This document shows positions 8,321-16,445 of a stretch of DNA of 64,000 nucleotides, in pieces; within the stretch, counting starts at the first letter, position 1, and the number at the start of each line of letters is the position of its first letter. Source of the DNA: an uncultured Granulosicoccaceae bacterium (GTDB taxonomy: Bacteria; Pseudomonadota; Gammaproteobacteria; Granulosicoccales; Granulosicoccaceae); contig CALLLW010000010.1 in the NCBI GenBank assembly GCA_938007995.1, positions 1-64,000 on the forward strand, in the 5' to 3' direction. The position numbers and the translations under genes were made by a program. The notes below the pieces were generated by a model, which was given only the letters and a program-made list of their open reading frames with translations, was not told the DNA's origin and made no database searches.

Positions 8321-8617
8321 ATGGACATCAGCAAAACCAAAGCAGTTCTGGCACTGGGTATCTCAGGTGCCATGTCGGTCGGTGCAGCGAACGCAAGAGT
8401 TCCTGACACCGCTTACGAGAAAGCCGCCGATCACAGCCGCGCCGCCAGCGACTCGATCATCTCGGTCAGTGGGCCAAACATCCGCGTTACCGTCTATGAC
8501 GGTATCGCTACCATGATAGGCAAAGCTGACTCCTCTCACGAGGCAGATGCGGCCGAGCAGGAAATCCGCGCAGTGCCGGGCATCGAGCATGTCATTAATT
8601 TGATCACGTGGGGTTAG
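8321..8617 (+). CDS. periplasmic single BON-domain protein
   Basis: The start is set by GGAG (8311-8314) six nt before ATG 8321. The 98-residue product has a signal peptide (MDISKTKAVLALGISGAMSV...ANA) and one BON domain (about 45-98) with the typical V-x-V-x-x-G-x-x-x-x-x-G core (IRVTVYDGIATMIGKADS) and the end IRAVPGIEHVINLI. BON domains bind phospholipid or peptidoglycan-associated surfaces and often occur in envelope-stress proteins such as OsmY, which has two. It is transcribed alone. Confidence 0.8.
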   Translation: MDISKTKAVLALGISGAMSVGAANARVPDTAYEKAADHSRAASDSIISVSGPNIRVTVYDGIATMIGKADSSHEADAAEQEIRAVPGIEHVINLITWG

Positions 8618-8767
8618 TACCCCACCGGGAATCGCACTTGCCGGATCTGTTCTCTCTGCCTGCTCCAGGTGTCATTGAATAAGCGGTGGTATACTGCCGC
8701 TTCGACACCCGCGCCGTTTGGGCACAAGCAAACGGGATAACGGCCGGGCTAATAGCGGAGAAAATCC

Positions 8768-9037
8768 TTGGTCACATCAATAATTCTCATCACCGCCGAC
8801 AGGCTCAGGGTTAACGACGTCGCGCAGAAGCTCACAGCGGTAGATGGAATATCAGAAGTTTATTCGGTCAGCGGTAACTACGACCTGGTGGCAATTGCCC
8901 GCGTACCAGACAACGATGCTTTGGCCGATATGGTCACCAACCGTTTTGTAGAAATCGACGGCATAGAAACCACTGACACCATGCTGGCTTTCAAGGCATA
9001 CTCGAAGCACGATCTGGAATCGATGTTTTCTGTGTAA
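8768..9037 (+). CDS. stand-alone Lrp/AsnC ligand-binding (RAM) domain protein
   Basis: The 89 residues form one Lrp/AsnC C-terminal effector domain without the DNA-binding helix-turn-helix: MVTSIILITADRLRVNDVAQKL, then VDGISEVYSVSGNYDLVAIARV. Such stand-alone RAM proteins bind amino acids and oligomerise; their targets are mostly unknown. The start is TTG 8768, chosen because close relatives begin MVT and a GGAG motif lies 7 nt upstream (8757-8760). It precedes asnS by 154 bp on the same strand. Confidence 0.8.
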   Translation: MVTSIILITADRLRVNDVAQKLTAVDGISEVYSVSGNYDLVAIARVPDNDALADMVTNRFVEIDGIETTDTMLAFKAYSKHDLESMFSV

Positions 9038-9191
9038 CTCACTCCTTCCGCCTCTGCAGCACGCATGCACCAGCGGCTTATTGCAAATCACCCGTCCAGT
9101 CCAATACCAAACCGAAACCGGCAAGTCATTGCCCGCTGAGCTGACAACCATCTATAGTTAGCTAATCAGTTTCTATGCACGGTAGATAGCA

Positions 9192-10592
9192 ATGGCCCAG
9201 GTGGTTACCACAAAACAGATTCTCGGCGGTAAATGCGCTGTTGGTGAGACAGTCACGGTACAGGGCTGGGTGCGTACCCGGCGGGATTCAAAAGCCGGCA
9301 TTTCCTTTCTGAATGTCTACGACGGCAGCAGCTTTGACGGTGTGCAAGCGGTGGTGCCCGAGAGCCTCGATAACTATCAGGACACTGTACTCAAGTTGAC
9401 ATCCGGCTGCTCGGTTGAGGTGACTGGCACCGTCGCCGAGTCGCAGGGCGGTGGCCAGGCGTTTGAGATGCAGGCGACCGATGTGGTTGTACACGGTTGG
9501 GTCGATGATCCTGAAACCTACCCGATAGCAAAAAAGCGCCATACTTTTGAGCACCTCAGAACGGTAGCGCACCTGCGACCACGCACCAACGCCTTTGGTG
9601 CGATCACCCGCGTCAGAACCACGCTTGCCAATGCGGTACACAACTATTACTACGATCGTGGCTTCCAATGGATCAATACACCCGTCATTACCGGCAGTGA
9701 CTGCGAAGGCGCGGGCGAGTTGTTTCGGGTGAGCACGCTCGATCTTGCCAATCTGCCAACCGGTAAGGATGGCAAGCCTGATTTTGAACAGGACTTCTTC
9801 GGCGGTGAATCATTTTTGACTGTTTCAGGCCAGCTTAATGTTGAGTGCTTCGCGATGGCTTTGTCAAAGGTGTACACCTTCGGCCCGACGTTCCGAGCTG
9901 AAAACTCCAATACCAGTCGTCATCTGGCAGAGTTCTGGATGATCGAGCCTGAAATCGCCTTTGCCGGACTCGATGAAAACGCAGCCCTTGCAGAAGACTT
10001 TCTCAAGTACCTGTTCAAAACTGTACTGGATGAACGCGAGGACGACATGGCGTTTTTTAACCAGCGTGTTGATAAAGGCTGTATCGAACGACTAGAAAAA
10101 ATGCTGCAAACTGATTTTGAACAGATGGAATACACCGATGCAGTGACCATACTCAAGAGCTGCAACAAGCAGTTTGAGTTTCCGGTAGAGTGGGGGCACG
10201 ATCTGCAGTCAGAGCACGAACGCTACCTGACCGAAGAGCATGTCGGTAAACCGATTGTGTTACGCAACTACCCGAAAGAAATCAAAGCCTTTTACATGCG
10301 TGAAAACGAAGACGGTAAAACCGTTGCGGCAATGGACGTGCTGGCACCCGGTATAGGTGAAATTATTGGTGGTAGTCAGCGCGAAGAACGGCTTGATGTA
10401 CTGGATGCCAAGCTCAACGCTCAGGGTATTTCAGAGGAGCTCTGGTGGTATCGAGATCTGCGGCGCTACGGCACCGTGCCACATGCCGGCTTTGGTCTTG
10501 GCTTTGAAAGGCTGATCAACTACATCACCGGCATGGAAAATATACGCGATGCGATTCCTTTTCCACGCACTCCTAAAAGCGCACCGTTTTAA
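9192..10592 (+). CDS. asnS: asparaginyl-tRNA synthetase
   Basis: A 466-residue class II aminoacyl-tRNA synthetase charging tRNA-Asn. An N-terminal OB-fold anticodon-binding domain ([16 protein letters not shown], about 20-110) is followed by the catalytic domain: motif 2 [21 protein letters not shown] begins near residue 236 and motif 3 [12 protein letters not shown] lies near the C-terminus. Length equals that of typical bacterial AsnRS, and no truncation is seen. The DUF599 gene follows after 15 bp and may be co-transcribed. Confidence 0.96.
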   Translation: MAQVVTTKQILGGKCAVGETVTVQGWVRTRRDSKAGISFLNVYDGSSFDGVQAVVPESLDNYQDTVLKLTSGCSVEVTGTVAESQGGGQAFEMQATDVVVHGWVDDPETYPIAKKRHTFEHLRTVAHLRPRTNAFGAITRVRTTLANAVHNYYYDRGFQWINTPVITGSDCEGAGELFRVSTLDLANLPTGKDGKPDFEQDFFGGESFLTVSGQLNVECFAMALSKVYTFGPTFRAENSNTSRHLAEFWMIEPEIAFAGLDENAALAEDFLKYLFKTVLDEREDDMAFFNQRVDKGCIERLEKMLQTDFEQMEYTDAVTILKSCNKQFEFPVEWGHDLQSEHERYLTEEHVGKPIVLRNYPKEIKAFYMRENEDGKTVAAMDVLAPGIGEIIGGSQREERLDVLDAKLNAQGISEELWWYRDLRRYGTVPHAGFGLGFERLINYITGMENIRDAIPFPRTPKSAPF

Positions 10593-10607
10593 CCGGAAAA
10601 AACCGTA

Positions 10608-11360
10608 TTGATTTCATCTATTGTGCAGGTGCTGAGTACAGCAGGTTTTACTCGGCTGGATGCTATCGCGCTTGTGATATTTGCTATCTCGTGGGTGATG
10701 CACTACTGGATTGTCAATAGCTCACCGTGGCGGCATAAAACCATCTCGGCCAAAATGAGTCTGTTCCGGCAACGATGGATGACCAACATGGTTTATCGTA
10801 ATCCCAAAATGCCAGACACACTTATCCAGAACACTTTGCAATATGGCGTACTGTTTTTTGCCTCCACATCAATACTGATAGTGGGTGCGTTAATGGCGGG
10901 CCTTGGTGCATCTGATCAGGCAATCAAATTACTCGGAGATCTGCCGTTTACCGCTGGCACCACGCGCAGTGTGTGGGAGATCAAGGTATTGCTGGCGATT
11001 TTGATATTCACCTTCGCGTTCTTTAAGTTTGCCTGGAGCTACCGGCTGTTTAACTATGTGTTGATCCTGATCGGTGCTGCTCCAGATGACTCTGTGGCCA
11101 GTGTCAGAGGTACACCTGACGCGGTTGATGCAGAAGAGTATGCGAGAAGAGCAGGGCAGTTACACACACTGGGTGCAAGACACTTTACTACCGGTCTAAA
11201 TTCCTACTTTTTTGCACTGGCCGCCTGTGCATGGTTTCTGAGCCCGGTGCTGTTCATTGCGGCCACCGTCTGGGTTAGTCTGGTGTTGTATCGACGCGCT
11301 TTCTGGTCTGCTTTTGGCAAAACGCTCGGCAATATCGAAGAGTTGGATGCTGGCAGTTAA
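10608..11360 (+). CDS. DUF599 family inner-membrane protein
   Basis: 250 residues with four predicted membrane spans (about 17-36, 75-100, 125-147 and 200-230) and the DUF599 landmarks WVMHYWIVNSS, MTNMVYRNPKMPDTLIQNTL and TLGARHFTTGLNSYFF. The function of the family is unknown. It starts at TTG 10608 just after asnS; a weaker alternative is GTG 10623. Confidence 0.8.
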   Translation: MISSIVQVLSTAGFTRLDAIALVIFAISWVMHYWIVNSSPWRHKTISAKMSLFRQRWMTNMVYRNPKMPDTLIQNTLQYGVLFFASTSILIVGALMAGLGASDQAIKLLGDLPFTAGTTRSVWEIKVLLAILIFTFAFFKFAWSYRLFNYVLILIGAAPDDSVASVRGTPDAVDAEEYARRAGQLHTLGARHFTTGLNSYFFALAACAWFLSPVLFIAATVWVSLVLYRRAFWSAFGKTLGNIEELDAGS

Positions 11361-11409
11361 CGTTGGCGTTATAAGTAACGTTGATTAATGACAGTCATAT
11401 TTTCTGCCA

Positions 11410-12057
11410 TCAGATTTCCTGTCCAGGCTCATGAATAGCGCGATACGACTCCGGCCACAGGGATTGCGGCAGAGCACCGCGCTCCTGAATCCACGGGTGA
11501 ATAGTCACAGCCTTTCTTAGCATCTGTATGGCTGTCTCGTGGCGACCCTGAATGCGTAGTACGTGATACATGCCGGACAAAGCACCGAAGTGATTCGGAT
11601 AGAGTGAAAGCGTGGTTTCAAGGTCAGTCAGTGCGCCGGCATAGTTTTCCCGCAAAAACCGTGCGAATGCGCGCTGGTTATAACCTTCAAAGTAATCCGG
11701 CGCTTGTTCGACTACCTGATCAAAAAGTTTCTCCGCCGCTTCATAGTCATAGGCTTCACGGCGCGCACGGCCGTCGTCGAGTAGCTGCCGCGCATCTGCG
11801 GTTGGCGCCAGATTAAACCAGTACTCCCACAGTATGCCCTCGGCCTGGCGGCCTCGACTCTCGGACTCGGCAGACGCCAGCTCGCGAAACATGATCTGTT
11901 CGATTTCAGCTAATTTTGCAATATTTTCTTCGGCACTTGACGCTGTATCGGGTTCGGCGCTTTGTGCAGCCAGAGGCATTGGCAGTGAAAACAGCAGTAC
12001 ATAGAAAAGCAATATCATCTGCCTACGCAGATGGTGCACAATTGCAGATGCAAGCAT
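11410..12057 (-). CDS. periplasmic tetratricopeptide-repeat protein
   Basis: ATG 12057 is preceded by GAGG six nt upstream and gives a protein with a clear signal peptide (ILLFYVLLFSLPMPLAAQ). An in-frame upstream start at 12114 would overlap the palindrome at 12096-12111 and is less likely. The mature part has two to three TPR units (ARREAYDYEAAEKLFDQVVEQAPDYFEGY; AFARFLRENYAGALTDLETTLSLYPNHFGAL; a third with GRHETAIQMLRKAVTIHPW). Probably a protein-interaction module in the periplasm; no partner is evident. Confidence 0.75.
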   Translation of the reverse strand: MLASAIVHHLRRQMILLFYVLLFSLPMPLAAQSAEPDTASSAEENIAKLAEIEQIMFRELASAESESRGRQAEGILWEYWFNLAPTADARQLLDDGRARREAYDYEAAEKLFDQVVEQAPDYFEGYNQRAFARFLRENYAGALTDLETTLSLYPNHFGALSGMYHVLRIQGRHETAIQMLRKAVTIHPWIQERGALPQSLWPESYRAIHEPGQEI

Positions 12058-12095
12058 AGGTGGCCTCGTGTAGTGTTGGGGCGTCAATAGATATA

Positions 12096-12111
12096 TTGAC
12101 ATAGCTGTCAA
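12096..12111. promoter_or_regulatory. palindrome between divergent TPR and aldo/keto reductase genes
   Basis: TTGACA (12096-12101) and TGTCAA (12106-12111) are perfect inverted arms around TAGC. Each arm also matches a -35 box, so the site can be an operator, overlapping divergent promoter elements, or both. Confidence 0.4.
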
Positions 12112-12170
12112 CACTTTACCTTACCGAATACCACAGACTGTTAATAGCAAACCTCGGGGATTATTGAATA

Positions 12171-13115
12171 ATGAAAGTTGTTCTTGGAACAATGACCTTT
12201 GGTGATCAGGTCGATCACGACGGTGCAATAGCGATGATAGACGCTTTCAAAGCGCGCGGATTCAATGAACTGGATACAGCCTATGTTTATCACGATGGTA
12301 AAACCGAAGAGTTGCTCGGCCAGATAAAGCAGTCAGACACACTCAACGGCCTGCCGGTGGCCGGTAAGGCAAATCCCGCAGTCATGGATGGTCTTACTCC
12401 TGAGTCGATCACACACCAGATCACTACTTCTTTGCAACGTACCGGGCTCGATTCTTTCGATCTTTACTACCTGCATCAGCCGGATCTGAACACAGATATT
12501 CGCACCACACTGGCGACTGTCTTTGAGCATTATCAACAGGGCAGGTTCAAACGTTTTGCACTGAGTAACTACGCCGCCTGGCAGGTGGCACAGATTCATG
12601 AGATCTGTCAGCAGGAAGGCTGGATGCAGCCCGTGGTTTATCAGGGCATGTATAACGCGTTAACGCGTGATGTTGAGCGCGAGTTGTTGTTGTGTCTTAC
12701 CGACTACCAAATGGGCTTTTATGTATACAACCCGCTGGCGGGTGGCATGCTAAGCGGAAAGCATGTTGAAACGTCTGCAGATAATCAACCGGCATCAGGA
12801 CGCTTTGCAACGTTTGCCGGGTATCAGGATCGCTACTGGAAATCGGACTACTTTAGTGTGATGAAATCCATTTGCAGTGCCTGTGCTGCTGCCAACATAG
12901 AGCCAGCCAATGCCGCGTTGCGCTGGCTGGTGCATCATTCAGCAGTTGCCGGTGATGATAAAAACGCCGTTATTCTTGGCGCAAGTAAGCTTAAGCATTT
13001 GCAGAGTAATCTTGATGCCTGTGCAGATGACAGATTGCCTGAATCTGTAGTGGCAGCCTTTGATGAAGGATGGGAAGAAGTTCGACCAGCTTGCATCAAG
13101 TATTTTCGGCCCTAG
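12171..13115 (+). CDS. aldo/keto reductase (AKR7-like)
   Basis: An NADPH-dependent aldehyde/ketone reductase of the TIM-barrel AKR superfamily. Visible family features are VVLGTMTFG at the N-terminus, LDTAYVYHDGKTEELLG with the catalytic Asp and Tyr, VAGKANP with the Lys, LYYLHQPD with the His, and the cofactor-binding VILGASKLKHLQSNL near the end. The C-terminus ...CIKYFRP is normal for the aflatoxin-aldehyde-reductase group. Its stop codon TAG is formed by the first bases of an adjacent MITE-like repeat. The physiological substrate is unknown. Confidence 0.88.
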   Translation: MKVVLGTMTFGDQVDHDGAIAMIDAFKARGFNELDTAYVYHDGKTEELLGQIKQSDTLNGLPVAGKANPAVMDGLTPESITHQITTSLQRTGLDSFDLYYLHQPDLNTDIRTTLATVFEHYQQGRFKRFALSNYAAWQVAQIHEICQQEGWMQPVVYQGMYNALTRDVERELLLCLTDYQMGFYVYNPLAGGMLSGKHVETSADNQPASGRFATFAGYQDRYWKSDYFSVMKSICSACAAANIEPANAALRWLVHHSAVAGDDKNAVILGASKLKHLQSNLDACADDRLPESVVAAFDEGWEEVRPACIKYFRP

Positions 13116-13291
13116 TGGGCCACTTGAGAAAAAGGGTGACAAAATTTTCACAGCCACAGGCGTCAGAGCAAGGCGGAAAAACACAGGCATAGCAGGCTCT
13201 ACGTCTAGGCCATATTTTATCAATGATGGCAACGCGGCTGTGACGTCTGTGGCGAAGAAAACTGTTACTTTATTTTTCAAGTGGCCCACTA
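13113..13291 (+). mobile_element. MITE-like repeat, copy 1 (179 bp, terminal inverted repeats)
   Basis: The ends TAGTGGGCCACTTGA (13113-13127) and TCAAGTGGCCCACTA (13277-13291) are perfect 15-bp inverted repeats, and similarity continues inward for about 45 bp. The outermost TA on both sides may be a target duplication, as for IS630/Tc1-type transposition. A second, diverged copy lies at 14300-14463. There is no transposase; short open frames in it simply translate the repeat. Confidence 0.8.
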
Positions 13292-13403
13292 AATGTAATC
13301 CTGCGCACAACGGTAACGTGTTGCTGCTGCCTGTGACCACCAAGCGCAAACTGATCATCGTTTGCCCCGCTGTTAAATTACTTTTTGCAGGTAGCGAATC
13401 AAT

Positions 13404-14321
13404 TTGAATCATACCGATAGCAGTGATCGCAGTGACTTCAATCGCCGTGGCATTTTGTTAATGATCGCGTCGATGGTGCTTTTCTCGATTGCTGACTCAC
13501 TGGTGAAAGTAATCACGTCATCACTTTCTGCAGCGCAGATTCTTTTTTTACTAATGGGTGGTGCGCTGGTGATATATACATCGATCGCAGTGGTGCAGGG
13601 TGAGAACCTGATCGATCGCAGAGCCTTCTCACCTGTGTTACTGCTGCGCTACCTGACAGAGGTGGTAGGTATGATCGGTATGATCAACGCACTGGCACTG
13701 ATACCTATCTCAACCGTTGGCGCGGTAACACAAGCGTCTCCTATTCTTGCGGCAGTCGGTGCGGTGATTTTCCTGCGTGAACAGATTGGCTGGCGGCGCT
13801 GCGTTTGTATCGCACTGGGGTTTGTTGGTGTATTACTTATTGTGCAGCCCGGTGCGTCAGAGTTTGACTTAAATGTATTGTGGGCAGTGCTGGCACTGGT
13901 GGCATTGTCGGTTCGTGATCTGACTACGCGTCTGGTGCCAAAAGATATGTCTTCGATTGGACTGGCTGCCTACACCATGGCAGCATCAACACCGGTCGCA
14001 GCGGGCTGGGTATTGCTGCGCGGTGAAGAGCTTTTGCCGGCGCATATCAACTGGGTGATTGTCTGCCCTTTGATTTTAACCGGCTCACTCGCGTATATGT
14101 TAATCATCGCATCACTGCGCGTTGCTGATGTTTCTGTAGTCATGCCATTCAGGTATTCGCGTGCCGTTTTTCTGCTTGTGATAGGCGTGCTGATCTTCGG
14201 TGAACGTCCGAATGCACTGATGTTAATCGGCGCATTGCTGATTGTGGCGTCTGGTATCTATATGATGCGACGCGAGCAGCAAGTGCGAAGACAACAACGG
14301 AGTGGGCCGCCTGAGAAATAG
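13404..14321 (+). CDS. DMT-superfamily transporter (two EamA domains)
   Basis: About 305 residues with ten predicted membrane helices in two EamA repeats, starting GILLMIASMVLFSIADSLVKV and with AVGAVIFLREQIGWRRCVCI closing the first domain and ALLIVASGIYMMRREQQ the second. This is a complete exporter/permease of unknown substrate. It starts at TTG 13404; the start of the first helix allows ATG 13461 as an alternative. The last residues (about RSGPPEK) and the stop codon are encoded by the MITE-like copy 2, so the native C-terminus has been replaced. The gene is flanked by direct copies of that repeat. Confidence 0.85.
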   Translation: MNHTDSSDRSDFNRRGILLMIASMVLFSIADSLVKVITSSLSAAQILFLLMGGALVIYTSIAVVQGENLIDRRAFSPVLLLRYLTEVVGMIGMINALALIPISTVGAVTQASPILAAVGAVIFLREQIGWRRCVCIALGFVGVLLIVQPGASEFDLNVLWAVLALVALSVRDLTTRLVPKDMSSIGLAAYTMAASTPVAAGWVLLRGEELLPAHINWVIVCPLILTGSLAYMLIIASLRVADVSVVMPFRYSRAVFLLVIGVLIFGERPNALMLIGALLIVASGIYMMRREQQVRRQQRSGPPEK

Positions 14322-14463
14322 GGTGACAAAGATTTCACAGCTACAGGCGTCAGAGCAAGGCGGAAAAACGCAGGCATTGCAGGTTCTACGTCTAGTTTTT
14401 CCGACGCGGCTATGGCACCTGTGGCGAAGAAAATGGTTACTTTATTTTTTAACTGGACCACCA
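14300..14463 (+). mobile_element. MITE-like repeat, copy 2 (diverged, about 164 bp)
   Basis: The sequence aligns along its whole length with copy 1 (13113-13291) in the same orientation, including GGTGACAAA, GGCGTCAGAGCAAGGCGGAAAAAC and GGCGAAGAAAA stretches, with a deletion of about 15 bp in the middle. Its terminal repeats are degenerate: AGTGGGCCGCCTGA on the left and TTAACTGGACCACCA on the right. The left end lies inside the DMT transporter reading frame. Confidence 0.75.
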
Positions 14464-14746
14464 GTGGCTATCTACTTGTTATGGGTGGCGTTAAGTTTTC
14501 TACTGTGGCAACTATAAAGCACGTTAACGTCAACGTTGGCGCTGCAGAAACCAATACAAAAACGATGATCAAAACTCGTTGCACATTAAAACCACGGCAA
14601 ACAAAAAACCGGAGATGCTAAAACGGCATCATTTGCCGGAAAGTTAATGGTGGTAAGCGCCGTTCTTTCACCGCACATCACGGTGGTTGCTGCGTCTGGA
14701 TACGCATGATCAATTGAGTGTCCGTTACTTAAACTTGCGACTACTT
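14464..14746. other. intergenic region upstream of the GntR gene
   Basis: No gene was found. It is A-rich in the middle and contains a weak imperfect hairpin around 14610-14640 (GATGC...GCATC inside CCGG...CCGG) of unknown role. Confidence 0.4.
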
Positions 14747-14780
14747 ATTGTATACATATTGTATTTTACAGTGATACAAT
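14747..14780 (+). promoter_or_regulatory. candidate GntR operator/promoter region
   Basis: Two direct copies of ATTGTAT (14747-14753 and 14758-14764, 11 bp apart) and one inverted copy ATACAAT (14774-14780) lie 29-62 bp before the GntR start codon. Spacing of one helical turn and the AT-rich GTATAC-type core are compatible with autoregulation by a dimeric FCD-type GntR protein. Confidence 0.45.
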
Positions 14781-14808
14781 CGGACGAAATTCCGATGAAT
14801 ACCGTCTC

Positions 14809-15525
14809 ATGATTCCTTCAAAAAAAGACCTTGCTTATCATTCGCTGATAGAGAGGGTACTCACACTGGATTTGAAGCCAGGTTCGGCACTCGATGAGGT
14901 CGCACTGAGCACCGAATATAATCTTTCCCGAACCCCGATGCGTGAAGTTTTTCAACGACTTGCAGGCGCTGGTTATGTAATTATTGAGAGTAACCGTGGC
15001 GCATCAGTTTCGTCGATGGACCTTGAAACGATGCGAGGTTTCTTTCAAACCGCACCGATGATCTACGCCGCAGTGGCACGGCTGGCCGCCGAGCTTGCAA
15101 CCGATGCGCAAATTCGCGAATTGAAAAAAATTCAGGCGCGTTTTAAAAAGGCGGTAAAAAATAACACTGCCACCGACATGGCCATGCACAACCATCGCTT
15201 TCATGAGTACATGGGGGTAATGGCTGCATCACCTTATCTGGCACCAGGTCTTGGTCGTCTGCTAATTGATCATACTCGTATGGCGCAGCGCTTTTATCGG
15301 GTAAGTCATTCCAAATCTGACAAGCGTATTGAGTTGGCTTGTGATCAGCATGATCAAATGATCGACGCTCTAGCTAATCATCATGCGTCCGTTGCCGTTG
15401 AGCTAACACTTGCGCATTGGGAGTTGTCGCGTAGCGAGATGGATAAATATGTATTGCCTGATCCTTTGCCGGTTGTCGAGCCGGCAGATAGGGTGGCAAC
15501 AGTAGCTGAGGGTAGTTGGCGATGA
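14809..15525 (+). CDS. GntR-family (FCD) transcriptional regulator
   Basis: 238 residues with an N-terminal winged helix-turn-helix (LAYHSLIERVLTLDLKPGSALDEVALSTEYNLSRTPMREVFQRL) and an all-helical FCD effector domain (about 85-215) with the acidic/His metal-ligand pattern. It is the first gene of a catabolic operon; its stop overlaps the DapA-like start by ATGA. It probably represses the operon until the substrate or an intermediate binds. Confidence 0.88.
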   Translation: MIPSKKDLAYHSLIERVLTLDLKPGSALDEVALSTEYNLSRTPMREVFQRLAGAGYVIIESNRGASVSSMDLETMRGFFQTAPMIYAAVARLAAELATDAQIRELKKIQARFKKAVKNNTATDMAMHNHRFHEYMGVMAASPYLAPGLGRLLIDHTRMAQRFYRVSHSKSDKRIELACDQHDQMIDALANHHASVAVELTLAHWELSRSEMDKYVLPDPLPVVEPADRVATVAEGSWR

Positions 15526-16445
15526 AATTTGAAGGTATCTACACGCCCGTGGTGACCCCGCATACCGATTCTTTTGATATTGATCACCAACGCTTCGAGC
15601 AAGTGATCAATATGCTGATTGAAGCGGGCGTCAACGGGCTGATTGTTGCCGGCACAACGGGTGAGTACTACGCACAAACGACAGATGAACGTATAGAGCT
15701 AATGCAAATCGCGCGTGATGTTATCGATAAACGCGTACCTTTGATTGTTGGTACGGGTGCTATCCGTACAGAAGACAGTATTCACTTTGCACAAAAGGCT
15801 AAGGCGGTTGGTGTAGATGCGCTGTTAATAGCAACACCTCCATATGCGTACCCGACAGGGCGTGAAATAGCGTTACACGCGTTGGCTATTGATCGTGAGG
15901 CAAATTTACCGGCGATGCTTTACAACTATCCTGGACGTATGTGCGTGAACATGGATGAAGAAACCCTCGATCGCCTGGGGAGAAGCCCGAATTTTTGTGC
16001 CATCAAAGAGAGCTCGGGTGATCCGAACCGTCTGCACATGCTCGCACGTGATTATCCACACATTCAGTTATCTTGCGGGATGGATGATCAGGCTCTTGAG
16101 TTCTTTGCATGGGGTGCTCGTTCATGGGTGTGTGCCGGATCTAACTTTGCACCGGAGGCACATATAGCGCTCTATAAAACGTGTGCTGTTGAAGGCGACT
16201 TTTCGAAAGGGCGACGAATCATGTCTGCCATGCTGCCCTTGATGCGCGTGTTGGAGCAGGGCGGCAAGTTTGTCCAGTGCATTAAACACGGTCTAACGTT
16301 AAGGGGCATTAATGCTGGGCCGCCACGCAGGCCGTTGCAACCGCTTAATAAAGATGAAAAGCGCGAACTGGCTGAAGTGATCGATACAATGAACAAGACC
16401 ATTGCTGCGATTGAACATGAGAGCGAAGCGGAGAGCCAGTCATGA
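15522..16445 (+). CDS. DapA/DHDPS-family aldolase or lyase
   Basis: A class I aldolase-type TIM barrel that forms a Schiff base with a 2-oxo acid substrate. The start ATG 15522 overlaps the GntR stop (ATGA). Motifs seen: GTTGE (about 44-48) for carboxylate binding, LYNYPG with the catalytic Tyr (about 134) and FCAIKESSGD with Schiff-base Lys162. It is unlikely to be the lysine-pathway DapA because it sits in a degradative operon with ALDH and amine-oxidising enzymes. DHDPS-like deaminase or aldolase members (for example hydroxyproline-pathway deaminases) pair with a semialdehyde dehydrogenase in the same way. The exact reaction is not assignable. Confidence 0.85.
   Translation: MKFEGIYTPVVTPHTDSFDIDHQRFEQVINMLIEAGVNGLIVAGTTGEYYAQTTDERIELMQIARDVIDKRVPLIVGTGAIRTEDSIHFAQKAKAVGVDALLIATPPYAYPTGREIALHALAIDREANLPAMLYNYPGRMCVNMDEETLDRLGRSPNFCAIKESSGDPNRLHMLARDYPHIQLSCGMDDQALEFFAWGARSWVCAGSNFAPEAHIALYKTCAVEGDFSKGRRIMSAMLPLMRVLEQGGKFVQCIKHGLTLRGINAGPPRRPLQPLNKDEKRELAEVIDTMNKTIAAIEHESEAESQS

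Noticed and set aside
12939-13412. Hypothetical proteins read across the MITE-like copies on either strand
   Set aside because: The same peptides appear in both copies because the repeat is the same; they are products of the element's sequence, not independent genes.
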